Positions 49,501 to 56,350 of a stretch of 64,000 nt of DNA are shown here, piece after piece (positions within the stretch are counted from its first letter, which is position 1; the number at the start of each line of letters is the position of its first letter). The notes under the pieces are model-generated. The model worked only from the letters and a program-made list of their open reading frames with translations. It had not been told where the DNA came from and ran no database searches. The position numbers and the translations under genes were made by a program. Source of the stretch: Drosophila persimilis (taxonomy: Eukaryota > Arthropoda > Insecta > Diptera > Drosophilidae); contig NW_020825294.1 of assembly GCF_003286085.1 (NCBI RefSeq), positions 5,456,001 through 5,520,000 of the forward strand, read 5' to 3'.

Positions 49501-52500
49501 GATTTAGCAGAAACAGGCGCCAGGGATTTATACCTAGACATTCAGTCTCTTCAGCCCTTCTCTCAGCCCTATCAGCGTATCTCTTTCCCAGCCCATTGTG
49601 ATTGTCCTCCACATATGCGTGTCGATGGGTCCGGGCCCGTGCCCGGGTTGGGTTCACCTGCTCTAATAATTCCCGTATGGTTTCCTTTTCCATATGTTCT
49701 GCGAGGGATTGATGGATCGACTGTCCGGCCGACTTGCTATTGTTTCAGAAATTTGCCTTAATCTATGCTTAAAGTTGAGCTAATTTTGTTTAATTGTGTC
49801 AGTGCGGCCTAAGCCGAAACAGAGACCAGAAACCAGAAAACCACCATGAAACCTGAGCCTGATCCGGGGCTCGCTTTTTGTGTTTGCACTAATTAAAAAC
49901 TGAAACTGAAAATTTGGCACAAAAGTAAAGTTTTCCATTCAGCAGATGCTAACGAAAATCCCTCATCCTTTTCCTTTTGTGCGGATGTGGAACTGTGTGT
50001 GAAAGCCTTTCTCTGCCACAAAATGAAAGGGTGTGAGCCAGTGGCACATTCTAGAGAGAGACCGTGTGTTCCATCTGCAGCATTCAATTAATTGTTTGCC
50101 ATTTTCGGTGTAAAGGATTTAATTAGACAAATGACAAATGCCCGGGCACGTGTGAGTTTTGTCGCGATTTGCCCGTTAAAGGATGTGGAAAATGGTTACC
50201 TTTTCTTTAGTGGAATCTAATCTTTCGGGCTTTCTGTTCCAGCCTTTTTTGTGTCCAGACCTCTACCTGTTGGGAGGGTCGTCGTCTGTCCGCGGGGCCC
50301 TCTATTAAATACCAATAACAAGGTCATAAAAATCAGCGACAAACGCGAAAAGCATTAGTTTAACATTTGCATATAATCGTACGAATGCGTCAGGTTAATG
50401 TGGGAGGAGTAGACATCCTCCTCGGTTGCCTCCGGGCATCGTAAATCGATTTATGATGTTGTTTGTCTGCTGACTTTTCAACCGCAATTGCTTTTAGGTA
50501 GAATTCACGAAATTGCGATTTGTCCGAACTTGTAATTTTTGCTGCTCTTTGAGAAGACTTGAAAGCCACTTTGGAACAACTTCCTCAGGCACATTTTGTC
50601 CTGGACAGCAGCAAAGCCTTTTGTGTCATCCAAAATGTTTAACAATTGCGCAAATCCATTGGCTTTAGTGCCTGTCTCGGCACACAAGCCCGAAGGATAA
50701 TCGAAACAACAGGAGAGTCCTGCCACTGCTGCTCCGGCATAGGGGGATTTTACTCAGATTTTACTCAGTCTTATGCAATGAAAAGATGACAACATACGAG
50801 TATAGTTAATGCCGTGCCTTTGCACAATACGAGCATGTGTCATCGGCTGCTGTATTGTACAAATGGCCATTGTATTGATGTCATTTGCGTTGGCCATTTG
50901 CGAACATTTCCCCTTACTCGTATTCTTCTTTTTTGTTCTGCTCTGTTCTGTTTTGGCCTCAAAGGAAAGTCATTAAAATGAAGCAAAAATTCCAGAATCC
51001 CTTAAGCTGTTGCTCGGAAATTTTCACATTTGAGCTGCGGGGATTTTGCTGGAATTCCGGAAGTATTAAGCAAGTTTTAAAATTAGTCTTTTTTTATGTG
51101 TACTTTTGCATAACTCAATTCTTTAAGCTCTGGGGAAATCTTTTATCCAAAAAGAGATTAACTAAATCTTTGGTTTATTTGGTGGAAATTTCATTCACTG
51201 TTTAACACATTATTAAATTGTTGAAAGATGAAAGCAGATGTTGTAACTATTTGGAAAGGATTTTTTTCAAATGGAAAGGGGAACCTTTCTTGATTCTTTT
51301 AAATACAAATTTCTTTAAAATTTCCTTCATGGTTTTGTCTGATTTATTTAGTTAGATTTTCTAACAGGTGAATGATTTCTCCTTCATTGGTACTGAAGTT
51401 TATAGACGTTTATTGAGGCTCATAAAAGAGCCACACTATATTCCAAGGAATTCCTATTTTCTTCTATTATTTAACCCAAACCTGAAGGCCTTCGTTTACC
51501 AAAGGCAAGGTGCACATCGTCTACTATAAATATTCGTAATATTTTGAGTTCCCTTTCTAAAATGTACTCTTGAAATATCTATACGAAAATCCAATGAATA
51601 TACCTCCCAAAAGTAAACCTTTTTCTTTTATAAATTGCATACCAAAATACTCAGTAAAGTTGCTAATTATATTTAAAATTTCAGTGTAAAATGTCCCAAA
51701 AATATGACTTTAAATTCCCTTGAATTTCAACGTTCTGGTTGGCGCTTGCCGGTGTCCTAATGCAATTTGTGTATTTATCTTTAGCATTTTCCATATTTAC
51801 TTTATTCACATTTCGAAAAAACAAACCCATGAATGCCGTGAATATGCATATTTACGAGCAAATACTAGGGGGTATCGGGAATCGGGAGTGGCAGAGCATA
51901 CCACAATATTTGTGTAACTTGTTGCATGCGGCTACCGCCGTTGCCGCCGCCGCGTGGCTGTGTCTGCAAACATGCAACGCGCGGAGGGATTTGTTTTTTC
52001 AGAGAGAGAGAGGGATTTCGGGGTAACGCGCAACACACGGCCGCTCGTTTGAATATTTTCCCACTAAAAGCCTAAACTTATGTGGCAACATAAATATTTA
52101 TTTAGATAGGATCCGATCCGAGATTTCACAGTTTGGTGTGAAAACCGTGGAAAAACACGCGGCAAGGTCCTCCACACACGCACACACACAACTCCGTTTA
52201 CACAAGGACATTAGGCGAGAAAGGACAAGGCTGGAAGTACAATTTTTGGGTTGGTTTTGTGCTCGTTTTTATGAGGTTTTTAGTGTCCGTCGAAGGACAA
52301 TTGCCGATCCATTAAGATAGCAGAGTGCGCAACATGAAATTGTCTCAATTGCAGCCAAAGGATTAAATCCGCTGTCAGAAGACTGCACTGGACTGGTCAC
52401 TCTCTCTCTCTCTCTCGGTGTCTCTTTCACTGGCGGCAAGTCACCGATTTAAACACTTGAATTGCAAACGTCCTTGTCGGGTAATTGCCGCTGGCTGTCT

Positions 52501-55500
52501 TGATCGTCTCCGTCGACGTCTGCGCTGACTGTCATCCAGCAAATGTCAGGCGTCTGCGACGGAGTCGGAGTCGGAGGCACAGCGACCCGGTGGCAATTAA
52601 TTTGCTGGACAGGCAGGCCACGCCTGGAAGTTGGTCGGGCAGCTCTTAATTTGTGGATCGGGATTAACCAGGCGACTGTCTGTCATTGATCTTGACTACA
52701 GGTTCAGAGTAGGAGACTGTGGAGAAGGTCTAGACTACTAGATATCTAGATTCTAGACTGAATCCGTGACAAGTACAACCACTCATAATCCCTTTACACA
52801 GATCCCAACTCAGTTCCTCAAGTGCCCTCTAAACTGCTATGCAAATTGCGATTTGTTTTAGTACAAATCAAATTTGTAACATCCACTCGAAAATCCTCCA
52901 ACCCGTGCCTCTGAGGCGCTCTGAGGCTATGGCCACTTCGACACGCATCCACCCAAAGTGTTGCAGAGAAGGTGCGCGCCATTACGGTGAATTTGAAGTG
53001 CATTCAAGACACCCACATTGAGCCGCCCCACTGGATTACTGGCACTGCCACATTGTTCGATTGATCCGAAACCACATGAAGTTGGCCAGAGATCGAATCG
53101 ATCCCTAAGCCGCTCTCTCCCTGCTGTTGGAAATTTCTTGCTCCGAGGCTGTCTAGGCGTTGCCCAAGCGAATCCAGTCCCACCCTTCGCCTGGCCACTG
53201 AGGGCCACACCCACATTGCATCCTCGCTTCTAGTATTTTTTTCCATGGGGCATGGGACTAAAACCCAGCAGAAGAACCCTTTTCGCAGCATGTTTTAAAA
53301 ACTGAATTTTTATTTCGTCTGCGTCTCGCATAAATCCAAATCCCTTGTAAATATTTTGCTCTCCATATCCGGGAAGATCTACCTCGAAGAGATCTCTTCC
53401 TTGTCTGCAATCTACCTGCCGCTTCGGGTGCGGGGTATAAAAGCAGATCCTTCTGGTCGTTTGGCCATCAGTCTACTTCAAGTATTCGTGCTCAACACAC
53501 ACCGGCCACGAGAGAGCAAATATGTTTGCCAATTTTGATTTCACCAACGAGAAACTGTCGTCCCAGACCATGGACTTTGATTTGATCACCTGGACGGTGC
53601 CCCACACATCCGCCAGCAGACACAGGACACCCAAATTTATGGATAATATCGCCCATGCCCAGGGCTATGCACAGCAACAGGTATGGAGCGAGATCCACCA
53701 AGGAAATCTCTTAGGGAAATTAAAATATTCGTTTATTTGATGGGATTTTCCCAAGCGACCTTAACCGCGAAACGAGCATCCCAGACCTCTCCATCCGCAT
53801 TGTCTGCAGACGGGAATTTCCCTCGCTCTTGACAATTTTCATTTGTTTTGACTTCCGTGCAAGGGAGACTCTTGAAAATATCTTTTTAATTGCACGCCGT
53901 ACAGGTAGAGGCCGTAGCCGAACCGAACTGCATTTTATAGCCGGATTTATAGCGACTCTAACGTTTGTTTTGTTTATTGTTTTAGCTGGATGCCTGCGCC
54001 TGCGCGGAGACCAAAGAGCAGTGTGCCCGGGACAGGAGCGCCCTGGAGGACACGATCGGGCTGCTGCATCAGACGCAGCGGGATTGCGAGGAGCTGCGCC
54101 AAGAGCTGCACGCCAAGGACGTGGAGTGGGCCCAGCGGCAGCAGGAACGTGAGCATTTGCATCGCACTGAACTGAAGCAAGGTGAGAATTCACATTCTAT
54201 CTGTCTCTTTGATCCACAAAACTAACCCATTTCCTTTCGCTTTAGCTGAAGATAAAGTAATGGAGGTGCAAATGCTTGCAAAGCAAAGGTTCTGCGAACT
54301 GGAGGCCCAGCTGCGGGCCAAGGACGAGGAGCACAAGCTGGTGCAGGAGGCCTACCAGCTGGAGGTCTCGCACAAGCTGGCCCTCAAGCTGGAACAGTTG
54401 ACCACCGCCGAGGCACAGATAATGGATCTGCAGTCGCGCCTGCAAAAGGCCGGGGTCCAGGAGCAAGAGCTCCGCGACAGACTCATCCGCAAGAAGAACA
54501 TCCACACCACCAGCATTCACGAGGGCGCCCAGCGCGAACAGGAGCTCAACGAGCGCGTCCAGAGCCTCACCAAGGAGCTGAACACGTTGCGGGCCAGCAA
54601 GGAGTACAGCGAGCGCGATCTGCGCGATCGCCTGACCCTCTCACAGGACGAGATATCCGTGCTGCGTACCTCGTCTCAGCAGCGTAGTCCCAGCACCAGG
54701 ACCAGCCTGTCCGACACCAGTGCGGAGCTGTGCCGCCTGACCAGCGAGGCCGAGAGCCTGCGCTGCGTCCTGGAGCTGAAGCAGGCGGAGATTTCAACGC
54801 TGTCCAAGGAGAACGCGGACCTGAAGCGCGAAGGCGAGGAGCGCCTAAAGCTATCCAATCAGCTGGATCTGCTCAAGTCCAAGAACGAGTTGCTGCAGCT
54901 AGAGCTAGAGACCAAAGCCGAAAAGGAAAAGTAAGTGTTAAAAGAAACCCGAACCCAAAGAATTCCACGCTAACATTCCACTCTCTTTCTTCTGCTCTCA
55001 GGGAAACTCAACAAAAGTTGGATGAACTCCAGAAGGCCTACAATCATGAGAGCATGAAGCGCACTCGTCTCACCTTCGACAAGGAGGAGATGGTGTACCT
55101 CCTCAAGACACGCACCGAGAAGCTGCACAACGCCGAGGCTCGGCTGCAGGAGCGGTCCCTCAGCTCGCAGGACGGTTCGCACTGCTTCAGCCGCAGCACC
55201 AACGAGTCAGTGTCGTCGCCCACATCGCCGATGATCAAGGGCATGATCGAGAGGAACGACTCGATCAGCTGGACCCTGGACATCGACGGCGAGACGCCCA
55301 AGGTGCATTCCGCCAAGATGGTGCGTCGCAACGGCTCCCTACGTGGCAGCAACGAGCGCAGTCCCATCCAGCGCCGCCAGCAGGCGATAAGCAACGGACA
55401 CGCCAATGGCCACTCATCGTCGTCCCTAAGGAATGGCACCTCATCGTCGGTCCACAGAAATGGCGGACCCAATCCGCTCTCGCAGAGCATGTCGGCCACA

Positions 55501-56247
55501 GCGCTGGTGCGTGGCAGTCACTCACTCAGCGGCGAATCGGAGTCGGAGTCCCGCACACGATCCCATTCCATGTGCATCAAGGGCTCTGCATCGACGTCCG
55601 CTGTTTGCGAGAAGCGACACACATCCGAGCTCGCCACGCTGGGCGGAGAGCTGCTATTGCCCGACTGGAACGAGGATCCCCATCCCGTCTGCTCCAGCTC
55701 GCCACATACCCATGCCACGCTGCAGTCGGAGATGCGTCCGCGCAGCTCCACCATGAAGCTCATGTCGTCCGATGCCAATGCCCTGAAGAAATTCCAGGAG
55801 ATCCAGGAGTCGGCCGGCGAGGCCATGGTCTCCGGTGCCAACTCCGAGGACGAGAGCTGCTCGGCCTCATCGGAGGACATGATGCGCAGCTCCACCTCCA
55901 GCACGGCATCGGTGGGCTCCCTCTCCAAGCGACCGAAGCAGCCGTCCTCCCGCATGTCCATTGAGGAGGCGCTGCCCTGCACCCCCATGGAGGTCAGCTG
56001 GTCGGAGGATGCCGCCGATGCGGAGGCCGAGGCATGACAGGACATGCCGCCGGCTCTGGGAGTGGGACTGGGCTATGAGGAGCGGGCAGTCATCGAGCAG
56101 ATTGCCGTTGCCGAGGCAGCCGAAGAGGCTTACGAGATGGCCGCCTATGCCGTGAGTGATGTCCAGCAGGAGGAGCTCATTGTGGGCGAGCCCGAGGACG
56201 ACGACGATGAGGACGGGGATGACGACGAGGACGATGATAGCTTCTAA
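11079..56247 (+). CDS. toc: toucan-like (MTUS family) microtubule-associated coiled-coil protein: whole coding span seen here
   Basis: Coding exons by splice sites and phase are 11079-11227, 23693-23819, 25424-25561, 31702-31804, 31924-32106, 37138-37735, 42918-43074, 48828-49132, 49203-49433, 53522-53680, 53986-54181, 54246-54930 and 55002-56037, with a likely readthrough extension to 56247. Each of the five ATG exons gives an open reading frame through the common 3' exons, with total lengths divisible by three (966, 912, 1016, 869 and 691 aa). The shared part is a long coiled coil and then a serine-rich tail. The coiled-coil end (LTFDKEEMVYLLKTR, then SPTSP) resembles the end of the MTUS1/2 coiled coil, whose members bind microtubules. 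In Drosophila the MTUS-like gene is, to my recollection, toucan, a large protein needed for female germline and syncytial spindle function. The family call is fairly firm; the symbol is less so. Confidence 0.65.
11949..12009. repeat. AAGCAGT heptamer cluster A
   Basis: AAGCAGT occurs at 11949, 11970 and 12003, with a one-mismatch AAACAGT between the last two. Two further clusters are at 30522-31114 (reverse orientation) and 42136-42235. They may be a degenerate tandem repeat or clustered protein-binding sites; the sequence alone does not decide. Confidence 0.45.
12285..12560 (+). promoter_or_regulatory. Possible noncoding first exon / promoter of toc
   Basis: This is a GC-richer stretch full of GTGTCTCCGT-type words. 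It has an initiator-like TTCAGTCC near 12314 and a tail of GTGTG and AATCAATCAAAAT words typical of fly 5' leaders. It could be the 5'UTR for the 23693 start. No TATA box is visible and no donor is certain, so this is inference from composition. Confidence 0.25.
13494..13541. repeat. (GA)n / GAGACA microsatellite
   Basis: This is a near-perfect GA tract, also a potential GAGA-factor target; seen directly. Confidence 0.85.
16180..16230. repeat. CCAATT / CCTATT hexamer repeat
   Basis: Tandem CCAATT units grade into CCTATT and CCACCT variants. Confidence 0.8.
16337..16383. repeat. CTGTCG/CTGTCT hexamer repeat
   Basis: These are tandem hexamers of TCGCTG and TCTCTG. They create long serine/leucine-rich open frames that are not genes. 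Confidence 0.8.
18352..18373. repeat. GTAGAGCCGCGKCCCTTGCCGC dispersed repeat, copy 1
   Basis: This 22-mer recurs at 27069-27090 with a single difference (G versus T in the middle), in an otherwise unrelated AT-rich setting. It is probably a fragment of a dispersed element; the family is unidentified. Confidence 0.5.
23693..23819 (+). CDS. toc: toc alternative first coding exon A
   Basis: The ATG at 23693 (context GGAAAAATGG) opens MGAHSSKEKLSRSYSERYIH, 42 codons plus one base, up to the donor GAAAG|GTGAGT. It ends in phase 1 and joins 25424 as a GGA codon, giving a 966-residue isoform. MGAHSS is a possible N-myristoylation signal (Gly2, Ser6) and the segment is rich in Ser, Arg and Lys. This might target the isoform to membranes, which is inference from the motif only. 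No promoter could be placed with confidence. Confidence 0.75.
23820..25423. other. toc intron
   Basis: Intron from GTGAGT at 23820 to TTCGCAG at 25423. No genes or elements are recognised beyond short ACATACATATGTACAT repeats near 25182. Confidence 0.7.
25424..25561 (+). CDS. toc: toc internal coding exon, phase 1-1
   Basis: It has the acceptor CATTCGCAG and the donor GATAC|GTAAGTGC. It encodes 45 full codons beginning AAKKRDVRNLSISPTDLGPP, then a basic Gln/Thr/Ser-rich linker. Both ends are phase 1, so it can be skipped without changing the frame. It is reached from 11227 or 23819 and joins 31924 (joint codon CAG). No domain is recognised; it is probably disordered. Confidence 0.75.
27069..27090. 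repeat. GTAGAGCCGCGKCCCTTGCCGC dispersed repeat, copy 2
   Basis: This is the partner of 18352-18373, identical at 21 of 22 bases. Confidence 0.5.
27409..27479 (+). tRNA. tRNA:Gly-GCC: tRNA-Gly (GCC)
   Basis: A 71-base cloverleaf with acceptor stem GCATCGG/CCGATGC, B box GGTTCGATTCC, and anticodon GCC at 27441-27443 in the loop CTGCCAC. The CTCGC/GCGGG anticodon stem is intact. A TATATAGTATAC stretch lies upstream and a run of seven T (Pol III terminator) begins six bases downstream. It reads GGC/GGT glycine codons. Confidence 0.97.
27716..27740. repeat. (CGT)n triplet repeat
   Basis: A perfect run of CGTCGTCGT units is seen directly. Confidence 0.8.
28147..28217 (-). tRNA. tRNA:Gly-GCC: tRNA-Gly (GCC)
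   Basis: On the reverse strand this is identical over all 71 bases to the copy at 27409. The anticodon GCC corresponds to 28183-28185. A long A run just before it on the + strand is the Pol III oligo-T terminator of this gene. Confidence 0.97.
28445..28515 (-). tRNA. tRNA-Gly with CCC anticodon (divergent copy)
   Basis: A 71-base tRNA on the reverse strand. The acceptor stem, T arm and B box match the neighbouring GCC genes. The anticodon (reverse complement of 28481-28483) is CCC, in the loop CTCCCAC, and would read GGG. Compared with the GCC copies, the variable region reads TGAT instead of CGGC, the D loop has one change, and the anticodon stem CCCGC/GCGAG contains a C-A mismatch at its second pair. 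The oligo-T terminator is kept (A run just left on the + strand), so it may be transcribed. I recall no CCC glycine tRNA in D. melanogaster. It is either a recruited new isoacceptor or a decaying copy. Confidence 0.8.
28785..29072. repeat. Dispersed TTCGGT-rich repeat, copy 2
   Basis: This lies between two tRNA genes. ACCGAATCGATTCGGT near 28781 is itself palindromic, and 29014-29072 aligns with 42-100. The two copies are diverged, which suggests an old insertion. The ends are not defined and no open frame is convincing. Confidence 0.45.
29159..29229 (-). tRNA. tRNA:Gly-GCC: tRNA-Gly (GCC)
   Basis: The reverse-strand sequence is identical to the copies at 27409 and 28147. The anticodon corresponds to 29195-29197 (GGC on the + strand). 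An A run about 10 bases to the left serves as the Pol III terminator. Confidence 0.97.
30340..31114. repeat. Degenerate interspersed repeat zone with ACTGCTT cluster B
   Basis: CTCTGGCAACATTT-like words recur at about 30531, 30571, 30819 (diverged) and 31045, often followed by ACTGCTT. That heptamer occurs seven times (30522, 30600, 30860, 31035, 31071, 31097, 31108). AATTATT followed by AAACCTG also recurs at about 30350, 30680 and 30711. This looks like an old tandem repeat of irregular period rather than a gene. Confidence 0.5.
31702..31804 (+). CDS. toc: toc alternative first coding exon B
   Basis: The ATG at 31702 (context CGAAACATGG) opens MGFATLYRRFLGRDKPIKKT, 34 codons plus one base, to the donor CCCAC|GTAAGT. 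The frame is open upstream, but no earlier ATG lies in it. It ends in phase 1 and joins 31924 after a 119-bp intron, giving a 912-residue isoform with a strongly basic N-terminus. Such a segment could add microtubule or membrane affinity, which is inference. Confidence 0.7.
31924..32106 (+). CDS. toc: toc internal coding exon, phase 1-1
   Basis: It has the acceptor TTCATTCCAG and the donor GAAG|GTAAGTGT. The 60 codons are Ala/Thr/Lys/Gln-rich (KRLNGTTTAATPPATCALNN and onward), basic and probably disordered. Entry and exit are phase 1. It is reached from 25561 or 31804, both of which end in C and so make a CAG codon, and it joins 48828. Confidence 0.75.
32107..37137. other. toc intron and upstream region of first exon C
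   Basis: No coding exon is supported. Composition is mostly AT-rich, with short GTGACTGTGGCTGTGG-type repeats near 33320. The last 250 bases before 37138 are GC-rich and probably the 5' leader of exon C. Confidence 0.55.
37138..37735 (+). CDS. toc: toc alternative first coding exon C (EB-binding-like motif)
   Basis: The ATG at 37138 (CAAAAATGG) opens MGLNECSVFYGSTQSLNATK. The 199 codons end in phase 1 at the donor GCCG|GTGAGT and join 48828, giving the longest complete isoform, 1016 residues. It contains a KKYSYKDYPNDVKYGKIY stretch, a glycine-rich linker, an Asn/His run, and TRIPTTK at about residues 123-129 (37504-37524). TRIP fits the S/T-x-I-P motif bound by EB proteins, and flanking basic residues support it. 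A serine run and an FRMPRKQKSLLSDKKR stretch follow. The frame is open upstream to an ATG at 36982, which would add 52 residues with a hydrophobic start; I prefer 37138 for its context. Confidence 0.75.
39486..39603. repeat. (TG)n and (GA)n microsatellites
   Basis: A TG tract at 39486-39502 and a GA tract at 39581-39603 are seen directly. Confidence 0.8.
42136..42235. repeat. AAGCAGT heptamer cluster C
   Basis: There are five exact AAGCAGT copies in 100 bases (42136, 42159, 42190, 42209, 42229), spaced 19-31 bases apart, about 0.7 kb upstream of first exon D. The motif and spacing match cluster A. Confidence 0.5.
42918..43074 (+). CDS. toc: toc alternative first coding exon D
   Basis: Tandem ATGs at 42918 and 42921 open MMEMYETGAGGAAVVGGACA. 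The 52 codons plus one base run to the donor TGGCG|GTAAGG. It ends in phase 1 and joins 48828, giving 869 residues. The N-terminus is Gly/Ala/Val-rich, then acidic (CDYDEHAEDEGIGG), in contrast to the basic starts of A and B. Alternative promoters therefore change the charge of the N-terminus. Confidence 0.7.
43075..48827. other. toc intron
   Basis: This intron runs from GTAAGG to GTTGCAG. No genes or recognisable elements are seen, only short CCCAG-type repeats (about 44135-44168) and scattered GGGTATAC-like words. Confidence 0.65.
48828..49132 (+). CDS. toc: toc common exon with CxC cysteine cluster
   Basis: The acceptor CTCGTTGCAG starts the exon with two bases that complete a GAA codon for all phase-1 partners (32106, 37735, 43074). 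The 101 codons read SLRSGVDQTELQELNGQPST and onward. They include LCVCGAAAGCNCQ and KKCECKP, three Cys-x-Cys pairs within about 25 residues, and then a charged Lys/Glu-rich end. The donor AATAAG|GTAAGA leaves phase 0. The cysteine pairs suggest metal binding or redox sensitivity, but no known zinc-finger spacing is recognised. Confidence 0.85.
49203..49433 (+). CDS. toc: toc common exon, phase 0-0
   Basis: A 70-bp intron precedes it (acceptor CTTTTCCAG). The 77 codons begin SSPVCEVIGKSCSSM and contain IAHPRVDITIQYPALKPYT, then a helix-like stretch ending MVQFMSQK at the donor AAAG|GTTAGT. Retaining the intron would add VSSE and a stop. Entry and exit are phase 0, so joining to 53986 keeps the frame. 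No domain is recognised. Confidence 0.85.
49434..53521. other. toc intron and promoter region of the short isoform
   Basis: No further exon is supported. The right end carries a clear TATA promoter (53436). GAGAG and CTCTCT tracts near 52003 and 52399 are potential GAGA-factor sites. A reverse-strand open frame at 50505-50758 looks somewhat protein-like but has no useful ATG. Confidence 0.55.
53436..53475 (+). promoter_or_regulatory. TATA box and initiator of the short toc isoform
   Basis: TATAAAAG at 53436-53443 is followed by the initiator-like ATCAGTC, with the A at 53470, a spacing of about 34 bases. The ATG of first exon E lies about 52 bases further on. This is a compact, classical core promoter that supports an independent short transcript. 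Confidence 0.6.
53522..53680 (+). CDS. toc: toc alternative first coding exon E (short isoform)
   Basis: The ATG at 53522 opens MFANFDFTNEKLSSQTMDFD. The 53 codons end at the donor CAACAG|GTATGG in phase 0, matching the phase-0 entry of 53986. The result is a 691-residue protein made almost only of the coiled coil and tail, without the cysteine exon. The TATA promoter 80 bases upstream supports separate, perhaps tissue-restricted, expression. Confidence 0.8.
53681..53985. other. toc intron (305 bp)
   Basis: Intron from GTATGG to TTGTTTTAG. Nothing else is seen in it. Confidence 0.75.
53986..54181 (+). CDS. toc: toc common exon: start of the coiled coil
   Basis: The acceptor TTGTTTTAG and donor CAAG|GTGAGA bound 65 codons plus one base, entering in phase 0 and leaving in phase 1. 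It begins LDACACAETKEQCARDRSAL and continues as a heptad-rich, Glu/Arg/Gln-rich helix. Another Cys-x-Cys pair lies at the start. It is shared by all five isoforms. GC-rich third codon positions mark it as real coding sequence against the AT-rich introns. Confidence 0.92.
54246..54930 (+). CDS. toc: toc common exon: main coiled coil
   Basis: A 64-bp intron precedes it (acceptor TTTCGCTTTAG). Its 227 full codons are almost entirely predicted coiled coil: long runs of L/E/K/Q/R heptads such as EVQMLAKQRFCELEAQLR and KLALKLEQLTTAEAQIMDLQ, with a short Ser/Thr break (SQQRSPSTRTSLSDTS). By analogy to MTUS/ATIP proteins this would mediate dimerisation and microtubule or partner binding. It leaves in phase 2 at AA|GTAAGT and joins 55002. 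Confidence 0.93.
55002..56037 (+). CDS. toc: toc last exon: end of coiled coil and serine-rich tail
   Basis: The acceptor TGCTCTCAG leads into ETQQKLDELQKAYNHESMKR, then LTFDKEEMVYLLKTRTEKL, which resembles the end of the MTUS coiled coil. About 270 residues of Ser/Arg/Glu-rich, probably disordered tail follow. The tail includes SSPTSPMIKG (proline-directed phosphosite-like) and a conserved-looking SWTLDIDGETPKVH stretch, and ends EVSWSEDAADAEAEA before TGA at 56035. The stop is followed by C, the leakiest context known, and the frame stays open beyond it. Large open frames on the reverse strand here are shadows. Confidence 0.93.
56038..56247 (+). CDS. toc: Candidate stop-codon readthrough extension of toc
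   Basis: After TGA (56035-56037) the same frame continues for 69 sense codons to TAA. It opens QDMPPALGVGLGYEERAVIE and passes through a helix-like EQIAVAEAAEEAYEMAAYAV stretch. It ends with a run of almost only Asp and Glu followed by SF. Third positions stay G/C-rich as in the exon before it, whereas sequence right after TAA turns AT-rich. The TGA-C context is the one most often seen in Drosophila readthrough genes. Alternatives are removal of a 48-base segment (55993-56040, GTC...CAG) as a tiny in-frame intron, or a recent nonsense mutation. Confidence 0.75.
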   Translation, partial: QDMPPALGVGLGYEERAVIEQIAVAEAAEEAYEMAAYAVSDVQQEELIVGEPEDDDDEDGDDDEDDDSF

Positions 56248-56342
56248 AGCGCACCTTGTGAACAGAACATGAAATGGAAATGATAATGATAATTTACAAA
56301 TTAAACAATAGTTGGTTGATATTTCTGAATTGAAAATGTTTG

Positions 56343-56350
56343 TGTAAATA
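56343..56350 (+). promoter_or_regulatory. Pumilio response element-like site in toc 3'UTR
   Basis: TGTAAATA matches the UGUANAUA core bound by Pumilio. It lies about 100 bases after the second stop. The match is short, so functionality is inferred; it would suit a maternally expressed gene. Confidence 0.35.

Noticed and set aside
50505-50758. Reverse-strand frame with protein-like text (AGLSCCFDYPSGLCAETG...)
   Set aside because: There is no ATG before the middle of the frame, no splice sites, and it lies inside a toc intron; probably chance.
56035-56037. Selenocysteine reading of the toc TGA
   Set aside because: I saw no obvious SECIS-like structure in the 3'UTR by eye and the family has no selenoprotein precedent; readthrough in the TGA-C context is simpler.
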